From the NCBI RefSeq assembly GCF_003265365.1, contig NZ_AUPM01000043.1, positions 1 to 59,415 of the forward strand: DNA of 59,415 nt, given 5' to 3'. Below are positions 19,758 to 28,467 of this stretch, piece by piece. Below the pieces are notes generated by a model. The model was not told where the DNA came from. It was given only the letters and a program-made list of their open reading frames with translations, and did not search any database. Each line of letters opens with the position of its first letter. Position 1 is the stretch's first letter. A program made the translations under genes and the position numbers. This stretch comes from Petrotoga sp. 9PW.55.5.1. Its GTDB lineage: Bacteria > Thermotogota > Thermotogae > Petrotogales > Petrotogaceae.

Positions 19758-19786
19758 ATTATACTATATTTACAAAAACAATGCAA
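19758..19786 (-). promoter_or_regulatory. Promoter of the Omp-alpha gene
   Basis: On the minus strand TTGCAT (19786-19781), 17 bases, TATAAT (19763-19758), beginning just after the tyrS stop codon. It gives a 5' leader of roughly 70 bases. Confidence 0.85.
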
Positions 19787-19792
19787 AGCTTA

Positions 19793-20983
19793 TTAAACTT
19801 TTTTTATTTTAAAAAAATTCTTTTTTCCTACTTTCAATATAGATCCGTTCTCAAAATCAAATAAACCTTTAAAATCATTTATTTTTTCTTCATTGATTCT
19901 AATGGCTCCTTGATTTATGGCTCTTTTAATTTCACTGTTACTAGAAAAAACACCAGTTTTTGTAATTACATCCAAAATTGTTTCGCCATCTTTTACTTCT
20001 ATCTCAGGAAGATCTTCAGGCATTTCTTTTTTTTGAAATATTTTTATAAAATTTTCTTTAGCTTTTTTTGATTCTTCTTTATTATACAACATTGAAACAA
20101 TTTCTTCTGCCAAGATCATTTTTACATCCCTAGGATTGATTTTTGAGTTTTTGATTTTTTCTTCATACGATTTTATTTCTTCTTTGGGAATATCCGTAAG
20201 ATACTTCATATATTTAATGATAAGATCATCTGGTATCGACATCATTTTACCATAAACATCTTTTGGTGAATCGTTGAAAGCGATATAATTATCATAACTT
20301 TTGCTCATTTTTAAATGTCCATCTGTTCCTTCAATTAAAGGCATGGTAATAACAACTTGCGGGGATTGATCAAACTCTTCTTGTAACTTTCTTCCAACCA
20401 AAAGATTAAAAAGTTGATCAGTTCCTCCTATTTCTACATCAGCTTCAATCATTACAGAATCATAAGCTTGGGCTAGTGGATACAAAAATTCGGAAATGCT
20501 TATAGGTTGGTTATCTTTCAATCTTTTATTAAAATCGTCTCTTTCCAACATTCTAGCAACTGTATATCTTGAAGTTAAATTAATTATATCAGCAAAAGAT
20601 AATTTTGAAAGCCATTCACTATTATATTTTACAATTGTTTTCTTGGGATCAAGTATTTTAAAAGCTTGTTCTACATATGATTTTGAATTTTCTTTGACTT
20701 CATCTTCCGAAAGCAAAGGACGTGTTTTAGATCTTCCAGAAGGATCGCCAATTCTAGCGGTAAAATCCCCTATTATTAAATATACCATATGACCTAACTT
20801 TTGAAACTGTTTTAATTTTTTTAATACTACTGCATGCCCTAGATGCAGATCTGGCCTGGATGGATCGACACCTAATTTAACTTTTAATTCTTTTTTATTA
20901 TTTATTTTTTCTATAAAATCTTTATTTGTAATAAAATCGACGGTATTGCTTTCTATTATTTTGAGTTGATCTATGGGATTCAA
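19793..20983 (-). CDS. tyrS: Tyrosyl-tRNA synthetase
   Basis: It charges tRNA-Tyr. The class I signatures are HLGH at 47-50 and KMSKS at 225-229. A C-terminal S4-like RNA-binding domain is present from about 330 (FSSNSEIKRAINQGAIRINEEKI). The length of 396 and the HLGH/KMSKS spacing match the TyrS type common in thermophiles. The start is TTG at 20983, nine bases after GGAGGA. It is 15 bases downstream of secG and shares its promoter. Confidence 0.96.
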   Translation of the reverse strand: MNPIDQLKIIESNTVDFITNKDFIEKINNKKELKVKLGVDPSRPDLHLGHAVVLKKLKQFQKLGHMVYLIIGDFTARIGDPSGRSKTRPLLSEDEVKENSKSYVEQAFKILDPKKTIVKYNSEWLSKLSFADIINLTSRYTVARMLERDDFNKRLKDNQPISISEFLYPLAQAYDSVMIEADVEIGGTDQLFNLLVGRKLQEEFDQSPQVVITMPLIEGTDGHLKMSKSYDNYIAFNDSPKDVYGKMMSIPDDLIIKYMKYLTDIPKEEIKSYEEKIKNSKINPRDVKMILAEEIVSMLYNKEESKKAKENFIKIFQKKEMPEDLPEIEVKDGETILDVITKTGVFSSNSEIKRAINQGAIRINEEKINDFKGLFDFENGSILKVGKKNFFKIKKV

Positions 20984-20998
20984 GTATTATGTCCTCCT

Positions 20999-21235
20999 CT
21001 AGACTATTATCCACGTCACCAAAAAACAGTTTATCATAAAAAGGATGCCAAATGTTAGAGCAATTTTTGATGTTTTATCTAATCCTTTCTCTCTTCCGAA
21101 ATTAGTAGCAGATGCACCTGCACCGAATGCACCACCTATTTCACTATTTTTTTGCATTCTTTGTAAAGCAAAATATATAACTCCAAAAGCTAAGATAATG
21201 TGAATAATTATCAATAAAATAGATAAAAAACCCAT
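20999..21235 (-). CDS. secG: Preprotein translocase subunit SecG
   Basis: A 78-residue membrane protein of the SecYEG channel. Two transmembrane helices (about 3-22 and 55-77) flank a short loop with the GGAFGAGASATNFG segment typical of SecG. ATG follows AGGAGGAACAGT. A good promoter lies upstream, and tyrS follows after 15 bases. Confidence 0.93.
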   Translation of the reverse strand: MGFLSILLIIIHIILAFGVIYFALQRMQKNSEIGGAFGAGASATNFGREKGLDKTSKIALTFGILFMINCFLVTWIIV

Positions 21236-21297
21236 ACTGTTCCTCCTTTTGCTTATTCTACTTATTTTTTAAAGAAAATTATAACAACTTCTTTGTT

Positions 21298-21326
21298 ATT
21301 ATATCACACGAAATATCGTTATGCAA
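21298..21326 (-). promoter_or_regulatory. Promoter of secG-tyrS
   Basis: On the minus strand TTGCAT (21326-21321), 17 bases, TATAAT (21303-21298). Same hexamers and spacing as the Omp-alpha promoter. Confidence 0.83.
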
Positions 21327-21461
21327 ACCTTTTATGATTTCTTTTCTATTCAAAAATCCAAGAATTCGCTCTCTAATCGAAAATAATCCTTGTTAATCCT
21401 TCATAATTGGAAATAATAAGATTAGTATTTTTTTATGAAAAGAAGTAAAATATAAATTAGG

Positions 21462-21473
21462 GAAACGTTTTCT
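21462..21473. promoter_or_regulatory. Candidate LacI-family operator upstream of the regulator gene
   Basis: GGAAACGTTTTC resembles the central-CG palindromes bound by LacI/CcpA-type regulators. It lies about 55 bases upstream of the -35 of the LacI-family gene. The rest of the 350-base gap 21236-21587 contains only the two divergent promoters. Confidence 0.45.
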
Positions 21474-21515
21474 ATCTATTAGAAAGGGATTCCTAACGAT
21501 AGTATTTTTATATTT

Positions 21516-21545
21516 TTGTTAATTTAATCTTTTTTATGATATAAT
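21516..21545 (+). promoter_or_regulatory. Promoter of the LacI-family gene
   Basis: TTGTTA (21516-21521), 18 bases, TATAAT (21540-21545) preceded by TGA, an extended -10. The start codon is 43 bases downstream. Confidence 0.65.
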
Positions 21546-21587
21546 AACAAAAATTATCAGATAAGATTTTTTAAGAGGTGCTAACTA

Positions 21588-22592
21588 ATGAAAGAGAAAA
21601 AAAGAAATCCAAATCCAACAATAAAAGACGTAGCCAGGCTTGCTAATGTCGGTATAGCTACTGTGTCAAGGGTTTTAAACAATTCTGATAAAGTTAGCGA
21701 AAAAACTAAAGAAAAAGTCATAGAAATTATCGAAGAATTGGGGTACACTCCAAATATTAGCGCTAGAACTCTTTCTTCAAAAAATATCAATTCACTCTCT
21801 TTTCTTACTCCAGATATAGGAAATGAATTCTATGGTATTATGTATTCTTTATTAGAAAAAAGAATATCGAACCATAATTATCGTTTAATTGTTTTCCCAC
21901 TCATAGATCAAATTTCCTTAGAAAAAATAAAACAAAATACAGATCTTGTTTATCAGACTGATGGTGTTTTTATCTCTTCTTTTTCAGTATCAAGTATATT
22001 TCAAAATAGAATTCCTCCAAATAAAATAATATTAATAGACTCTTTTGATGAAAGGTTTGATTCTGTTTATGTTGATAACTATGATATTGGAAGAAAAGCT
22101 GCTGAGTATTTATTGAAGAATTCTCCCTATAAAAGTACTTTTTATTTGGTAACTTTTAAAGAATTATATAATGAATTTACCTCTTTTGTTTTTAAAAAAA
22201 GAGACGAGGGATTTTTAGAAGTTATGGATAAAAATAATAAGGAAGTAAAAATAATATACAGCGATTTAATGTGGGATGGTGGATACAAATCTTTCGAAAA
22301 AATAATTAAAAAGAAACCGAGAAACTATCTTTCAATTTTTGCTACTTGTGATATGTTAGGAGTCGGTATTAAAAAATTTTTAGAAGAAAAACGTATGATT
22401 CCAAAAAAACACTACTCTTTAATAGGTGTAGATAATCTTCCAATTAGCAGACTTTTCAAACTAACAACTATAAGGCAACCTATCAGCGAAATGGTTGAAA
22501 TAGCTTATGAAATGTTCATATCTTATTTAAATGGAAGAAATAAGGTTGAACATTTTAAACTTGATGGGAAATTAATAGAAAGAGAAACCTAA
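21588..22592 (+). CDS. LacI family transcriptional regulator
   Basis: A 334-residue repressor. The N-terminal helix-turn-helix (TIKDVARLANVGIATVSRVL, from about residue 11) is followed by the hinge region and a periplasmic-binding-protein-like effector domain (about 68-334). Its ligand cannot be read from sequence. Because it is next to and codirectional with the pullulanase gene, and a TGGAAACCTTTCCA palindrome sits in that promoter, it probably controls alpha-glucan use and senses a malto-oligosaccharide. ATG follows AAGAGGTGCTAACTA. Confidence 0.92.
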   Translation: MKEKKRNPNPTIKDVARLANVGIATVSRVLNNSDKVSEKTKEKVIEIIEELGYTPNISARTLSSKNINSLSFLTPDIGNEFYGIMYSLLEKRISNHNYRLIVFPLIDQISLEKIKQNTDLVYQTDGVFISSFSVSSIFQNRIPPNKIILIDSFDERFDSVYVDNYDIGRKAAEYLLKNSPYKSTFYLVTFKELYNEFTSFVFKKRDEGFLEVMDKNNKEVKIIYSDLMWDGGYKSFEKIIKKKPRNYLSIFATCDMLGVGIKKFLEEKRMIPKKHYSLIGVDNLPISRLFKLTTIRQPISEMVEIAYEMFISYLNGRNKVEHFKLDGKLIERET

Positions 22593-22607
22593 TCATATTT
22601 TTTTTAT

Positions 22608-22636
22608 TTAAAGTGGAAACCTTTCCATTATATAAT
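22608..22636 (+). promoter_or_regulatory. Pullulanase promoter with internal palindromic operator
   Basis: TATAAT at 22631-22636 with a weak -35 (TTAAAG, 22608-22613). Between them lies the perfect palindrome TGGAAA-CC-TTTCCA (22614-22627). A repressor bound there would block RNA polymerase. The adjacent LacI-family protein is the natural candidate. Confidence 0.6.
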
Positions 22637-22669
22637 TTTTTCACAACATTTCTAAGGAGGTAGAAAAGT

Positions 22670-25369
22670 ATGAAAAGAGTAGGATATCTTTTGATTTTGT
22701 TAATTCTTGTTTTTTCGTTGTTGGGTTGTTCTGCCGAAGCATCTCAAGATGATAAAACTCCTGTTTTACCGCAAGGTTTAGAACAATCAGTTGATAATGA
22801 ATTTGAAAGTCTTGCGGAAGGAAAGACAGCTCAAGATTTTGAAGCTGAAACTGTTTTAATAGTACATTATCACAGGCCAGACGGAAATTATGATCCTTGG
22901 AACCTATGGATTTGGCCGAGTAAACCCACTTCAAAAGAAGGAGATAGATACTTATTTGAAGGAGAAGATAGCTTTGGTAAATATGCTATTATAGAATTTG
23001 ATGAGAAACATTCAGAACTAGGTTTTATTGTAAGAACAGATAGTTGGGAAAAGGACGTTTCCGCTGATAGATTTGTGACTATTCCTGAGACTGCAGTTGC
23101 TGAGATATGGGTATTATCTGGGGTTGAAAATTTCTATACCGATCCAAAAACACTCGATTTAAGTCCAAGGGTGATTGCTGCTATTATGGATAAATTTGAT
23201 GAAATTAAAATTGATCTTACAGTACCCTTTGACACTAAAGAATGGGAAGGCAAAGTTGATTTTTATACTTTAGATGGACAAGAGAAAACAAGTTATGAAA
23301 TTGAAGATGTATATAAAACGGATCCAACAGATCTTTCTATAACCAATAAAATAACTATAAAACTCTCCACACCAATATCTCCAGAGGATATAGATAAGTT
23401 ATATAAAGTGGAGATTGATGGTTACGTATCTGAAAATTATGTTATTATGAGAAATATATTAGACCAAGAAATTTTTCATTATTATGGAGATGATTTAGGA
23501 GTAAGTTATACTCCAAATAAAGCTACTTTTAAGGTTTGGTCTCCTGTTTCTTCAACTGCTTCTTTACTTCTTTTCAATGAATATAATGATGATGAACCTT
23601 ATAAAACTATCCCTATGAGCAAAAACATAAATGGCGTTTGGGAAGTAACAGTCGATGAAGATCTTAAAGGAAAATATTATTTATATGAGTTTGAATCATA
23701 TGGAGAGAAAAGAAGAACTATCGATATTTATTCTACTGCGGTTTCAGTAAACTCAAAAAAATCAGCAATAATAGATTTAAAAGACACTGATCCTTTTGGT
23801 TGGGAAAATGATGAGAGACCACCTTTAGAAAATATAGAAGATTCAATTATATATGAAATTCATGTCAAAGACTTCACTATTGATGAAAGTTCCGGAGTTC
23901 CAGAACAATATAGAGGAAAGTATTTAGGTTTGACAGTTGATAATACAACTGCTCCATCAGGAGTAAAAACTGGTCTTGCCCATTTAAAGGAATTAGGTGT
24001 AACGCACGTTCATATAATGCCTATTCAAGACGCAGGATCCTTAGATGAAACTAAATTCGAAGAACAATATGGGTGGGGATATGATCCTTTGGTATATAAC
24101 GTTCCTGAAGGGATTTACTCTAGTGACCCTTACGATCCTTTAGTTAGAATCAATGAAGTAAAAAAAGTTGTTCAAACTTTTCATGATAACAATATCCGTG
24201 TGATTTTAGATGTTGTATATAACCACACCTATCAAGTTGGTAGAAATTCTCCATTTGATCAAACGGTACCTTATTTTTATTACAGGACTGATGATTCACT
24301 TAAATATACCAATGGTTCAGGAGTAGGTAATGAAATTGCTACAGAAAGATTTATGGTAAGAAAATACATAGTAGATAGCTTAAAATACTGGGTGGAAGAA
24401 TATCATGTAGATGGTTTCAGGTTTGATTTGTTGGGATTATTTGACAAAGAAACTGTAGAGACAATTTCTGAAGAGTTACACATAATTCTTCCTGATATCC
24501 TTTTGTACGGTGAGCCATGGACAGGGGGAGGACCAATAACTTTTGGAAAAGGAGATCAAAAAGGTTTAGAAGTTGCAGTATTCAATGACGATGTTAGAAA
24601 TGCCATTAGGGGAAGTGTTTTTGATGCACAAGTTAAAGGTTTTGGATTAGGAGCAGTAGGTCAGCAGTTGAAAATCCAAAGAGGAGTTGTTGGTTCTATA
24701 GAGTACAACAGCAGGATTAGATCTTGGGCTGATGACCCTCAAGAAACAATAAACTATGTTTCAAATCATGACAATCATACATTATGGGATAAAAACGCTT
24801 TGGCTCTTGGAGTAAGACCATGGGAAGAAGAAATTGATTCTGAAACTTTAGAAACATTAAAGCGTTCTCAAAAATTTTCAAACTCAATGATTTTAACTAT
24901 GCAAGGAGTTCCTTTTTTGCATGGTGGAGTTGATTTTGCACGAACAAAGAATGGACATGACAATCCTTACAACGTTCTAGAACCAAATATCTATGACTGG
25001 AATAGAAAAAGTGAATTTTATGATGTATTTGAATATTATAAAGGAATGATAGAATTAAGAAAAACCCACCCTGCTTTTAGAATGACTAATAGTGAAGATA
25101 TTATAGAAAAATTACAATTTTTGGAACTTCCAAAAGAATATAGAAAAACCGTTGCATATGTTCTAAAAGATCATGCCAATGGAGATTCTTGGCGAAATAT
25201 ATTAGTTATATACAATGGAGAACCCGAAGATTTTGTTAATATATCTCTACCTGCTGGTAGCTGGAATATAGTTGTAAATGAGAATAATGCCGGAACAACA
25301 ATTTTAGATTCTGTTTCAGGTGAAGTCAGTGTTCCTCCATTATCGACTTACGTTTTATTTCAAAAATAA
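22670..25369 (+). CDS. pulA: Type I pullulanase, surface lipoprotein
   Basis: A debranching enzyme that cuts alpha-1,6 bonds in pullulan and branched dextrins. The lipoprotein signal ends in LLGC (Cys20). A CBM41-like starch-binding domain is at about 60-165 (LIVHYHRPDGNYDPWNLWIWP), followed by a middle domain and a CBM48-like domain near 268-375. The catalytic GH13 barrel follows. The type I signature YGWGYDP is at 467-473, with nucleophile Asp586 (DGFRFD), acid/base Glu615 (YGEPW) and Asp701 (SNHDN). The 899 residues are full length. ATG follows AAGGAGGTAGAAAAGT. Confidence 0.94.
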   Translation: MKRVGYLLILLILVFSLLGCSAEASQDDKTPVLPQGLEQSVDNEFESLAEGKTAQDFEAETVLIVHYHRPDGNYDPWNLWIWPSKPTSKEGDRYLFEGEDSFGKYAIIEFDEKHSELGFIVRTDSWEKDVSADRFVTIPETAVAEIWVLSGVENFYTDPKTLDLSPRVIAAIMDKFDEIKIDLTVPFDTKEWEGKVDFYTLDGQEKTSYEIEDVYKTDPTDLSITNKITIKLSTPISPEDIDKLYKVEIDGYVSENYVIMRNILDQEIFHYYGDDLGVSYTPNKATFKVWSPVSSTASLLLFNEYNDDEPYKTIPMSKNINGVWEVTVDEDLKGKYYLYEFESYGEKRRTIDIYSTAVSVNSKKSAIIDLKDTDPFGWENDERPPLENIEDSIIYEIHVKDFTIDESSGVPEQYRGKYLGLTVDNTTAPSGVKTGLAHLKELGVTHVHIMPIQDAGSLDETKFEEQYGWGYDPLVYNVPEGIYSSDPYDPLVRINEVKKVVQTFHDNNIRVILDVVYNHTYQVGRNSPFDQTVPYFYYRTDDSLKYTNGSGVGNEIATERFMVRKYIVDSLKYWVEEYHVDGFRFDLLGLFDKETVETISEELHIILPDILLYGEPWTGGGPITFGKGDQKGLEVAVFNDDVRNAIRGSVFDAQVKGFGLGAVGQQLKIQRGVVGSIEYNSRIRSWADDPQETINYVSNHDNHTLWDKNALALGVRPWEEEIDSETLETLKRSQKFSNSMILTMQGVPFLHGGVDFARTKNGHDNPYNVLEPNIYDWNRKSEFYDVFEYYKGMIELRKTHPAFRMTNSEDIIEKLQFLELPKEYRKTVAYVLKDHANGDSWRNILVIYNGEPEDFVNISLPAGSWNIVVNENNAGTTILDSVSGEVSVPPLSTYVLFQK

Positions 25370-25397
25370 ATTAAAAATTTTCAAAAATAGGGCAGAT

Positions 25398-25502
25398 TGA
25401 ACTGCCCCATATCAAGTAGAAACAAAAATTAATAAAAAACTATATACATTTGGATGCTTGGTTTCTGAACTCAGCAGGAGTCAAGCATCCAAGTTTTTTC
25501 TG
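25398..25502 (-). mobile_element. IS3-family remnant: right end and transposase C-terminus
   Basis: On the minus strand, 25502-25440 reads QKKLGCLTPAEFRNQASKCI then stop, the C-terminus typical of IS3-family OrfB transposases. The 26-base end at 25398-25423 (TGAACTGCCCC...AAGTAGAAAC) matches the element end at 32090. Everything upstream of these last 20 codons is gone. It lies just after the pulA stop. Confidence 0.8.
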
Positions 25503-25504
25503 GT

Positions 25505-25636
25505 GGTTTAATTCCCCTTCCTCGAAGGGGTAAATATAATAGAAATTCCCCTCTTGAGAGGGGAATTAAAGCTAATTCTGCTTCTATGAAGGTAAATCAA
25601 AAGCAACTACCCCGTCTGTGACAATAATCGTCACAA
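25505..25636. repeat. Dispersed hairpin repeat block
   Basis: It contains CCCCTTC-CTC-GAAGGGG, an AATTCCCCTC-TT-GAGAGGGGAATT palindrome, and the hairpin TGTGAC-AATAATC-GTCACA (25617-25635) after ACTACCCCGTC. It is the same family as at 1, 32040, 49395 and 59141. It separates pulA from nqrB. Confidence 0.8.
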
Positions 25637-25654
25637 AAAATCGACCCATAGTTA

Positions 25655-25683
25655 TTGATATATAAGTTCGATTATGTTAAAAT
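25655..25683 (+). promoter_or_regulatory. Promoter of the nqr-arc operon
   Basis: TTGATA (25655-25660), 17 bases, TAAAAT (25678-25683). It lies immediately downstream of the repeat block and about 50 bases before nqrB. Confidence 0.72.
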
Positions 25684-25704
25684 ATTAATGTGTTTATTAA
25701 TATT
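25681..25704. promoter_or_regulatory. Palindrome over the predicted nqr transcription start
   Basis: AATATTAAT-GTGTTT-ATTAATATT is a 9+9 perfect inverted repeat that overlaps the end of the -10 box and covers the expected start site. It is a candidate operator or short 5' hairpin of unknown cognate factor. Confidence 0.4.
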
Positions 25705-25735
25705 AATTTTCAAATTTTAATGAGGGGGTGTTTCT

Positions 25736-26644
25736 GTGGCATCGGGTTTTTTTCAAAAACAAGTTATGATGAGAAAAGTTTTGTACTCGCTGATTCCTAT
25801 TTACATATTTGCTTTTTACATGTACGGAGTTAGACTTTTATTTCTTTCAATTTTCGTCTATGGTTTTGGTATTTTAACTGAATATATTATGGAAAAATCT
25901 AAAAAAAGAAAAGTCAGCGAAGCAGTTTTAGTCACATGTACTTTATTTGTTCTATCTTTACCTCCTGCAACTCCTTGGTGGATTGCAAGTATAGGAATTG
26001 TATTTGGCGTTTTGTTTGCTAAAGAAGTATACGGAGGATTTGGTCGAAATATATTCAATCCCGCCATTGCTGGAAGGCTTTTTATTTACATTACCTTTCC
26101 AAATATAATGACTCAAGCTTGGCGTCAACCAGGTAATTTTGGAAGAATGATGTCTGATACTATGACTTCTGCTACACCTCTTCAAACGTTAGCTAATGGT
26201 GAAAGTATAGGTTTATTCAACGCTTTTTTTGGTCTTCATCCAGGTTCTATGGGAGAAGGGCCAATATTTCTAATTATTATTGCAGCGATATATTTAATAT
26301 TTACAAAAACTGCAAGCTGGAAGATTATGTTATCAACTTTTTTAAGTGCTGGAATATTAACCGGATTTTTTTCTATTATAGGTATTCAGCAAACTATGCA
26401 TCCTTTAGAATTTTTGATGTCAGGTAGTTTGATTTTTGTGACTGTATTTATGGCAACTGATCCTGTTACAGCACCAAAAAATGAAACTTCTAAATGGTTC
26501 TATGGAATAATTATAGGAGTTACTGCCGTATTAGTCAGATCTTTTTCTCTCTTTCCAGAAGGTACAAGTTTTGGTGTTTTAATGGGAAATACATTTGCTG
26601 CTTTACTTGACACTGCATTTGCTAAAAAGAAGGTGAAAGCATGA
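25736..26644 (+). CDS. nqrB: Na+-translocating NADH oxidoreductase (NQR-type) subunit B; RnfD homologue
   Basis: An integral membrane flavoprotein of the NQR/Rnf superfamily. Segments such as FAKEVYGGFGRNIFNPAIAGR and FMATDPVTAP...KWFYGIIIG resemble NqrB more than RnfD. MTSATPLQ contains the probable FMN-attachment Thr147. At 302 residues it lacks the N-terminal extension of about 100 residues found in Vibrio NqrB, starting close to the first membrane helix. GTG follows GAGGGGGTGTTTCT. It is the first gene of the operon; no nqrA precedes it. The next gene overlaps by four bases. Confidence 0.85.
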   Translation: MASGFFQKQVMMRKVLYSLIPIYIFAFYMYGVRLLFLSIFVYGFGILTEYIMEKSKKRKVSEAVLVTCTLFVLSLPPATPWWIASIGIVFGVLFAKEVYGGFGRNIFNPAIAGRLFIYITFPNIMTQAWRQPGNFGRMMSDTMTSATPLQTLANGESIGLFNAFFGLHPGSMGEGPIFLIIIAAIYLIFTKTASWKIMLSTFLSAGILTGFFSIIGIQQTMHPLEFLMSGSLIFVTVFMATDPVTAPKNETSKWFYGIIIGVTAVLVRSFSLFPEGTSFGVLMGNTFAALLDTAFAKKKVKA

Positions 26645-27252
26645 AAAGAGAAGGAAGAGTTTACACTATTATATTCACCTTTATAATTTCTTTTGTATTT
26701 GTTTTTGTTTTGGCGGTAGCCAATGAATTAACCAAAGATACCGTTGCTAAAAATCAAGAGTTATTTCAAATCAAAGCTATACTTTCTGCTATGGGAATAG
26801 ACTATCAAAACGACGATGATGCCTTCCAAAAATACAATTCTTTGGTAGAAACAGAAACAATAGAAGATAAAATTATTTATAAAGCAAATATAAACGGAGA
26901 AGAAGTATATGCAACTATCTTTTCAGGAAGTGGATTATGGGGAACAATAACTGGAGTTTTAGCGGTGAATGATGATGCATCTAGAATAGTTGGAATCGAT
27001 TTTATCTCTCAAAACGAAACGCCAGGTTTAGGTGGAAGAATTGAAGAAGAATGGTTCAAAGAACAATTTTCCGGATTAAAATTAGTCGATAATAAGATAC
27101 AAGTTGTCAGAGGAGAAGGTAGCGGAGATTATAATTATGAAAACGGGAAAGTGGATGCCATAACTGGAGCAACAAGAACGTCAGAATCGATAGAAAAGAT
27201 AGTAAACGATACTATTTCCGAATTAAAAGAAATATTGGGGGTGAATAGTTGA
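26641..27252 (+). CDS. nqrC: NQR-type complex subunit C (FMN-binding; RnfG homologue)
   Basis: A 203-residue protein with one N-terminal membrane helix (about 8-30) and an extracytoplasmic FMN-binding domain. The covalent flavin site motif TGATRT is at 175-180, with Thr180 the expected attachment residue. GLWGTITGVLAV and NETPGLGGRIEE are conserved family blocks. It overlaps nqrB by four bases (ATGA). In NQR it passes electrons from the Fe site in NqrD/E to NqrB. Confidence 0.9.
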   Translation: MKREGRVYTIIFTFIISFVFVFVLAVANELTKDTVAKNQELFQIKAILSAMGIDYQNDDDAFQKYNSLVETETIEDKIIYKANINGEEVYATIFSGSGLWGTITGVLAVNDDASRIVGIDFISQNETPGLGGRIEEEWFKEQFSGLKLVDNKIQVVRGEGSGDYNYENGKVDAITGATRTSESIEKIVNDTISELKEILGVNS

Positions 27253-27863
27253 TGGCCCAAAAAGATATGATTTCCATAGCTAAAGAAAATTTGTGGTACA
27301 ATAACCCTGTTTTCATCCAAATTTTAGGAATTTGTTCAACTTTAGCTGTTACTAATACTCTTATAAACACTTCAATTATGACAATAGGGGTAGTTTTTGT
27401 TACCGGGTTATCTGCTTTAACTGTTTCACTTTTAAAATCTTTTATACCAAGAAAAGTTAGAATGATAGCACAAACTTTGATAATCTCTTTTTATGTTATA
27501 ATAGTTGATATCGTATTAAGAGCTTATGTACCTGAAGTAAGTAGGGCGTTGGGTCCTTATGTTGGTCTTATAATTACTAACTGTATAATAATGGGAAGAA
27601 CTGAGGCATTTGCTCAGTCAAATCCTCCTTTATTGTCTTTATGGGATGGAATAACTACAGGTGTTGGCTATATGTATATTCTTATGATGGTTGCATTTGT
27701 TAGAGAATTATTAGGCTTTGGCACACTCTTCGGTTTTCAAGTTTTACCTGATACATTTATAAATTGGACAATTATGGTTATGCCTCCAAGTGCATTTTTC
27801 ATGTTAGCTATTTTCATATGGATATTGAAAGGTTATATGTTCAGAAAGGAGGTTAAAAAATAA
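27252..27863 (+). CDS. nqrD: NQR-type complex subunit D (RnfE homologue)
   Basis: A six-helix membrane subunit of 203 residues. NNPVFIQILGICSTLAVT and VGLIITNCIIMGRTEAFA follow NqrD closely, and MPPSAFFMLAIFIW is the NqrD-type C-terminus rather than that of RnfE. Cys28 and Cys111 match the conserved cysteines that, with two from NqrE, hold the intramembrane iron centre. I chose ATG 27252 (overlap TGATG) with GGGGGTG eight bases upstream; TTG 27249 is the alternative. Confidence 0.88.
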   Translation: MAQKDMISIAKENLWYNNPVFIQILGICSTLAVTNTLINTSIMTIGVVFVTGLSALTVSLLKSFIPRKVRMIAQTLIISFYVIIVDIVLRAYVPEVSRALGPYVGLIITNCIIMGRTEAFAQSNPPLLSLWDGITTGVGYMYILMMVAFVRELLGFGTLFGFQVLPDTFINWTIMVMPPSAFFMLAIFIWILKGYMFRKEVKK

Positions 27864-28456
27864 TGGCTCCTGATGTTGGACTAATCTCATTGTTCTTTGC
27901 TTCTATATTTACAAGTAATATACTTCTTTCAAATTTTTTGGGAATGTGTTCTTTTATTTCTGTATCGAAAGATTTTACCTCTTCAAATGGTTTGGGATTA
28001 GCCGTTACTTTTGTTATGACTATAACAACTGCTATTAACTGGCTGGTTTATAATTATTTATTACTTCCTTTTGGATTAGAATATTTAAGGTATATAGTTT
28101 TTATAATAGTTATTGCAGCTATCGTTCAAATTTCAGAAATGATTATAGAAAGAATGTCTACAAATTTATACATGAGTTTGGGAATCTTTCTTCCTTTAAT
28201 AACAGTTAATTGTGCGATATTAGGTGTTGCTTTATTCATGCAAATAAGAAATTATAACTTCTTGCAATCAATTATATTTGGATTAGGTTCAGGTTTAGGT
28301 TGGTGGCTTGCGATAGTGTCATTAGCTTCTATCAGAAAGAAAGTTGATAACTCTCCTGTACCAGCTCCATTGAAAGGGCCAGGAATAACTTTAATAACTA
28401 TAGGACTTATGGCAATGGCTTTTATGGGATTTTCCGGAATGCTAAACGTACAGTGA
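27863..28456 (+). CDS. nqrE: NQR-type complex subunit E (RnfA homologue)
   Basis: The inverted-topology partner of NqrD, 197 residues with six helices. NFLGMCSFISVS and GIFLPLITVNCAILG carry Cys29 and Cys117, completing the four-cysteine iron site. The end GPGITLITIGLMAMAFMGFSGM is clearly NqrE-like. ATG lies nine bases after AAAGGAGG and overlaps the previous stop by one base. Confidence 0.9.
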   Translation: MAPDVGLISLFFASIFTSNILLSNFLGMCSFISVSKDFTSSNGLGLAVTFVMTITTAINWLVYNYLLLPFGLEYLRYIVFIIVIAAIVQISEMIIERMSTNLYMSLGIFLPLITVNCAILGVALFMQIRNYNFLQSIIFGLGSGLGWWLAIVSLASIRKKVDNSPVPAPLKGPGITLITIGLMAMAFMGFSGMLNVQ

Positions 28457-28467
28457 GGTGAAAATTC

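Noticed and set aside
26958-27252. Alternative TTG start for nqrD at 27249
   Set aside because: ATG one codon later has better spacing to GGGGGTG and gives a TGATG coupling with nqrC.
25736-28456. Canonical Rnf complex
   Set aside because: RnfB and RnfC are absent, and the D, E and F proteins match NQR subunits better; the RnfD/G/E/A names are kept only as homologue labels.
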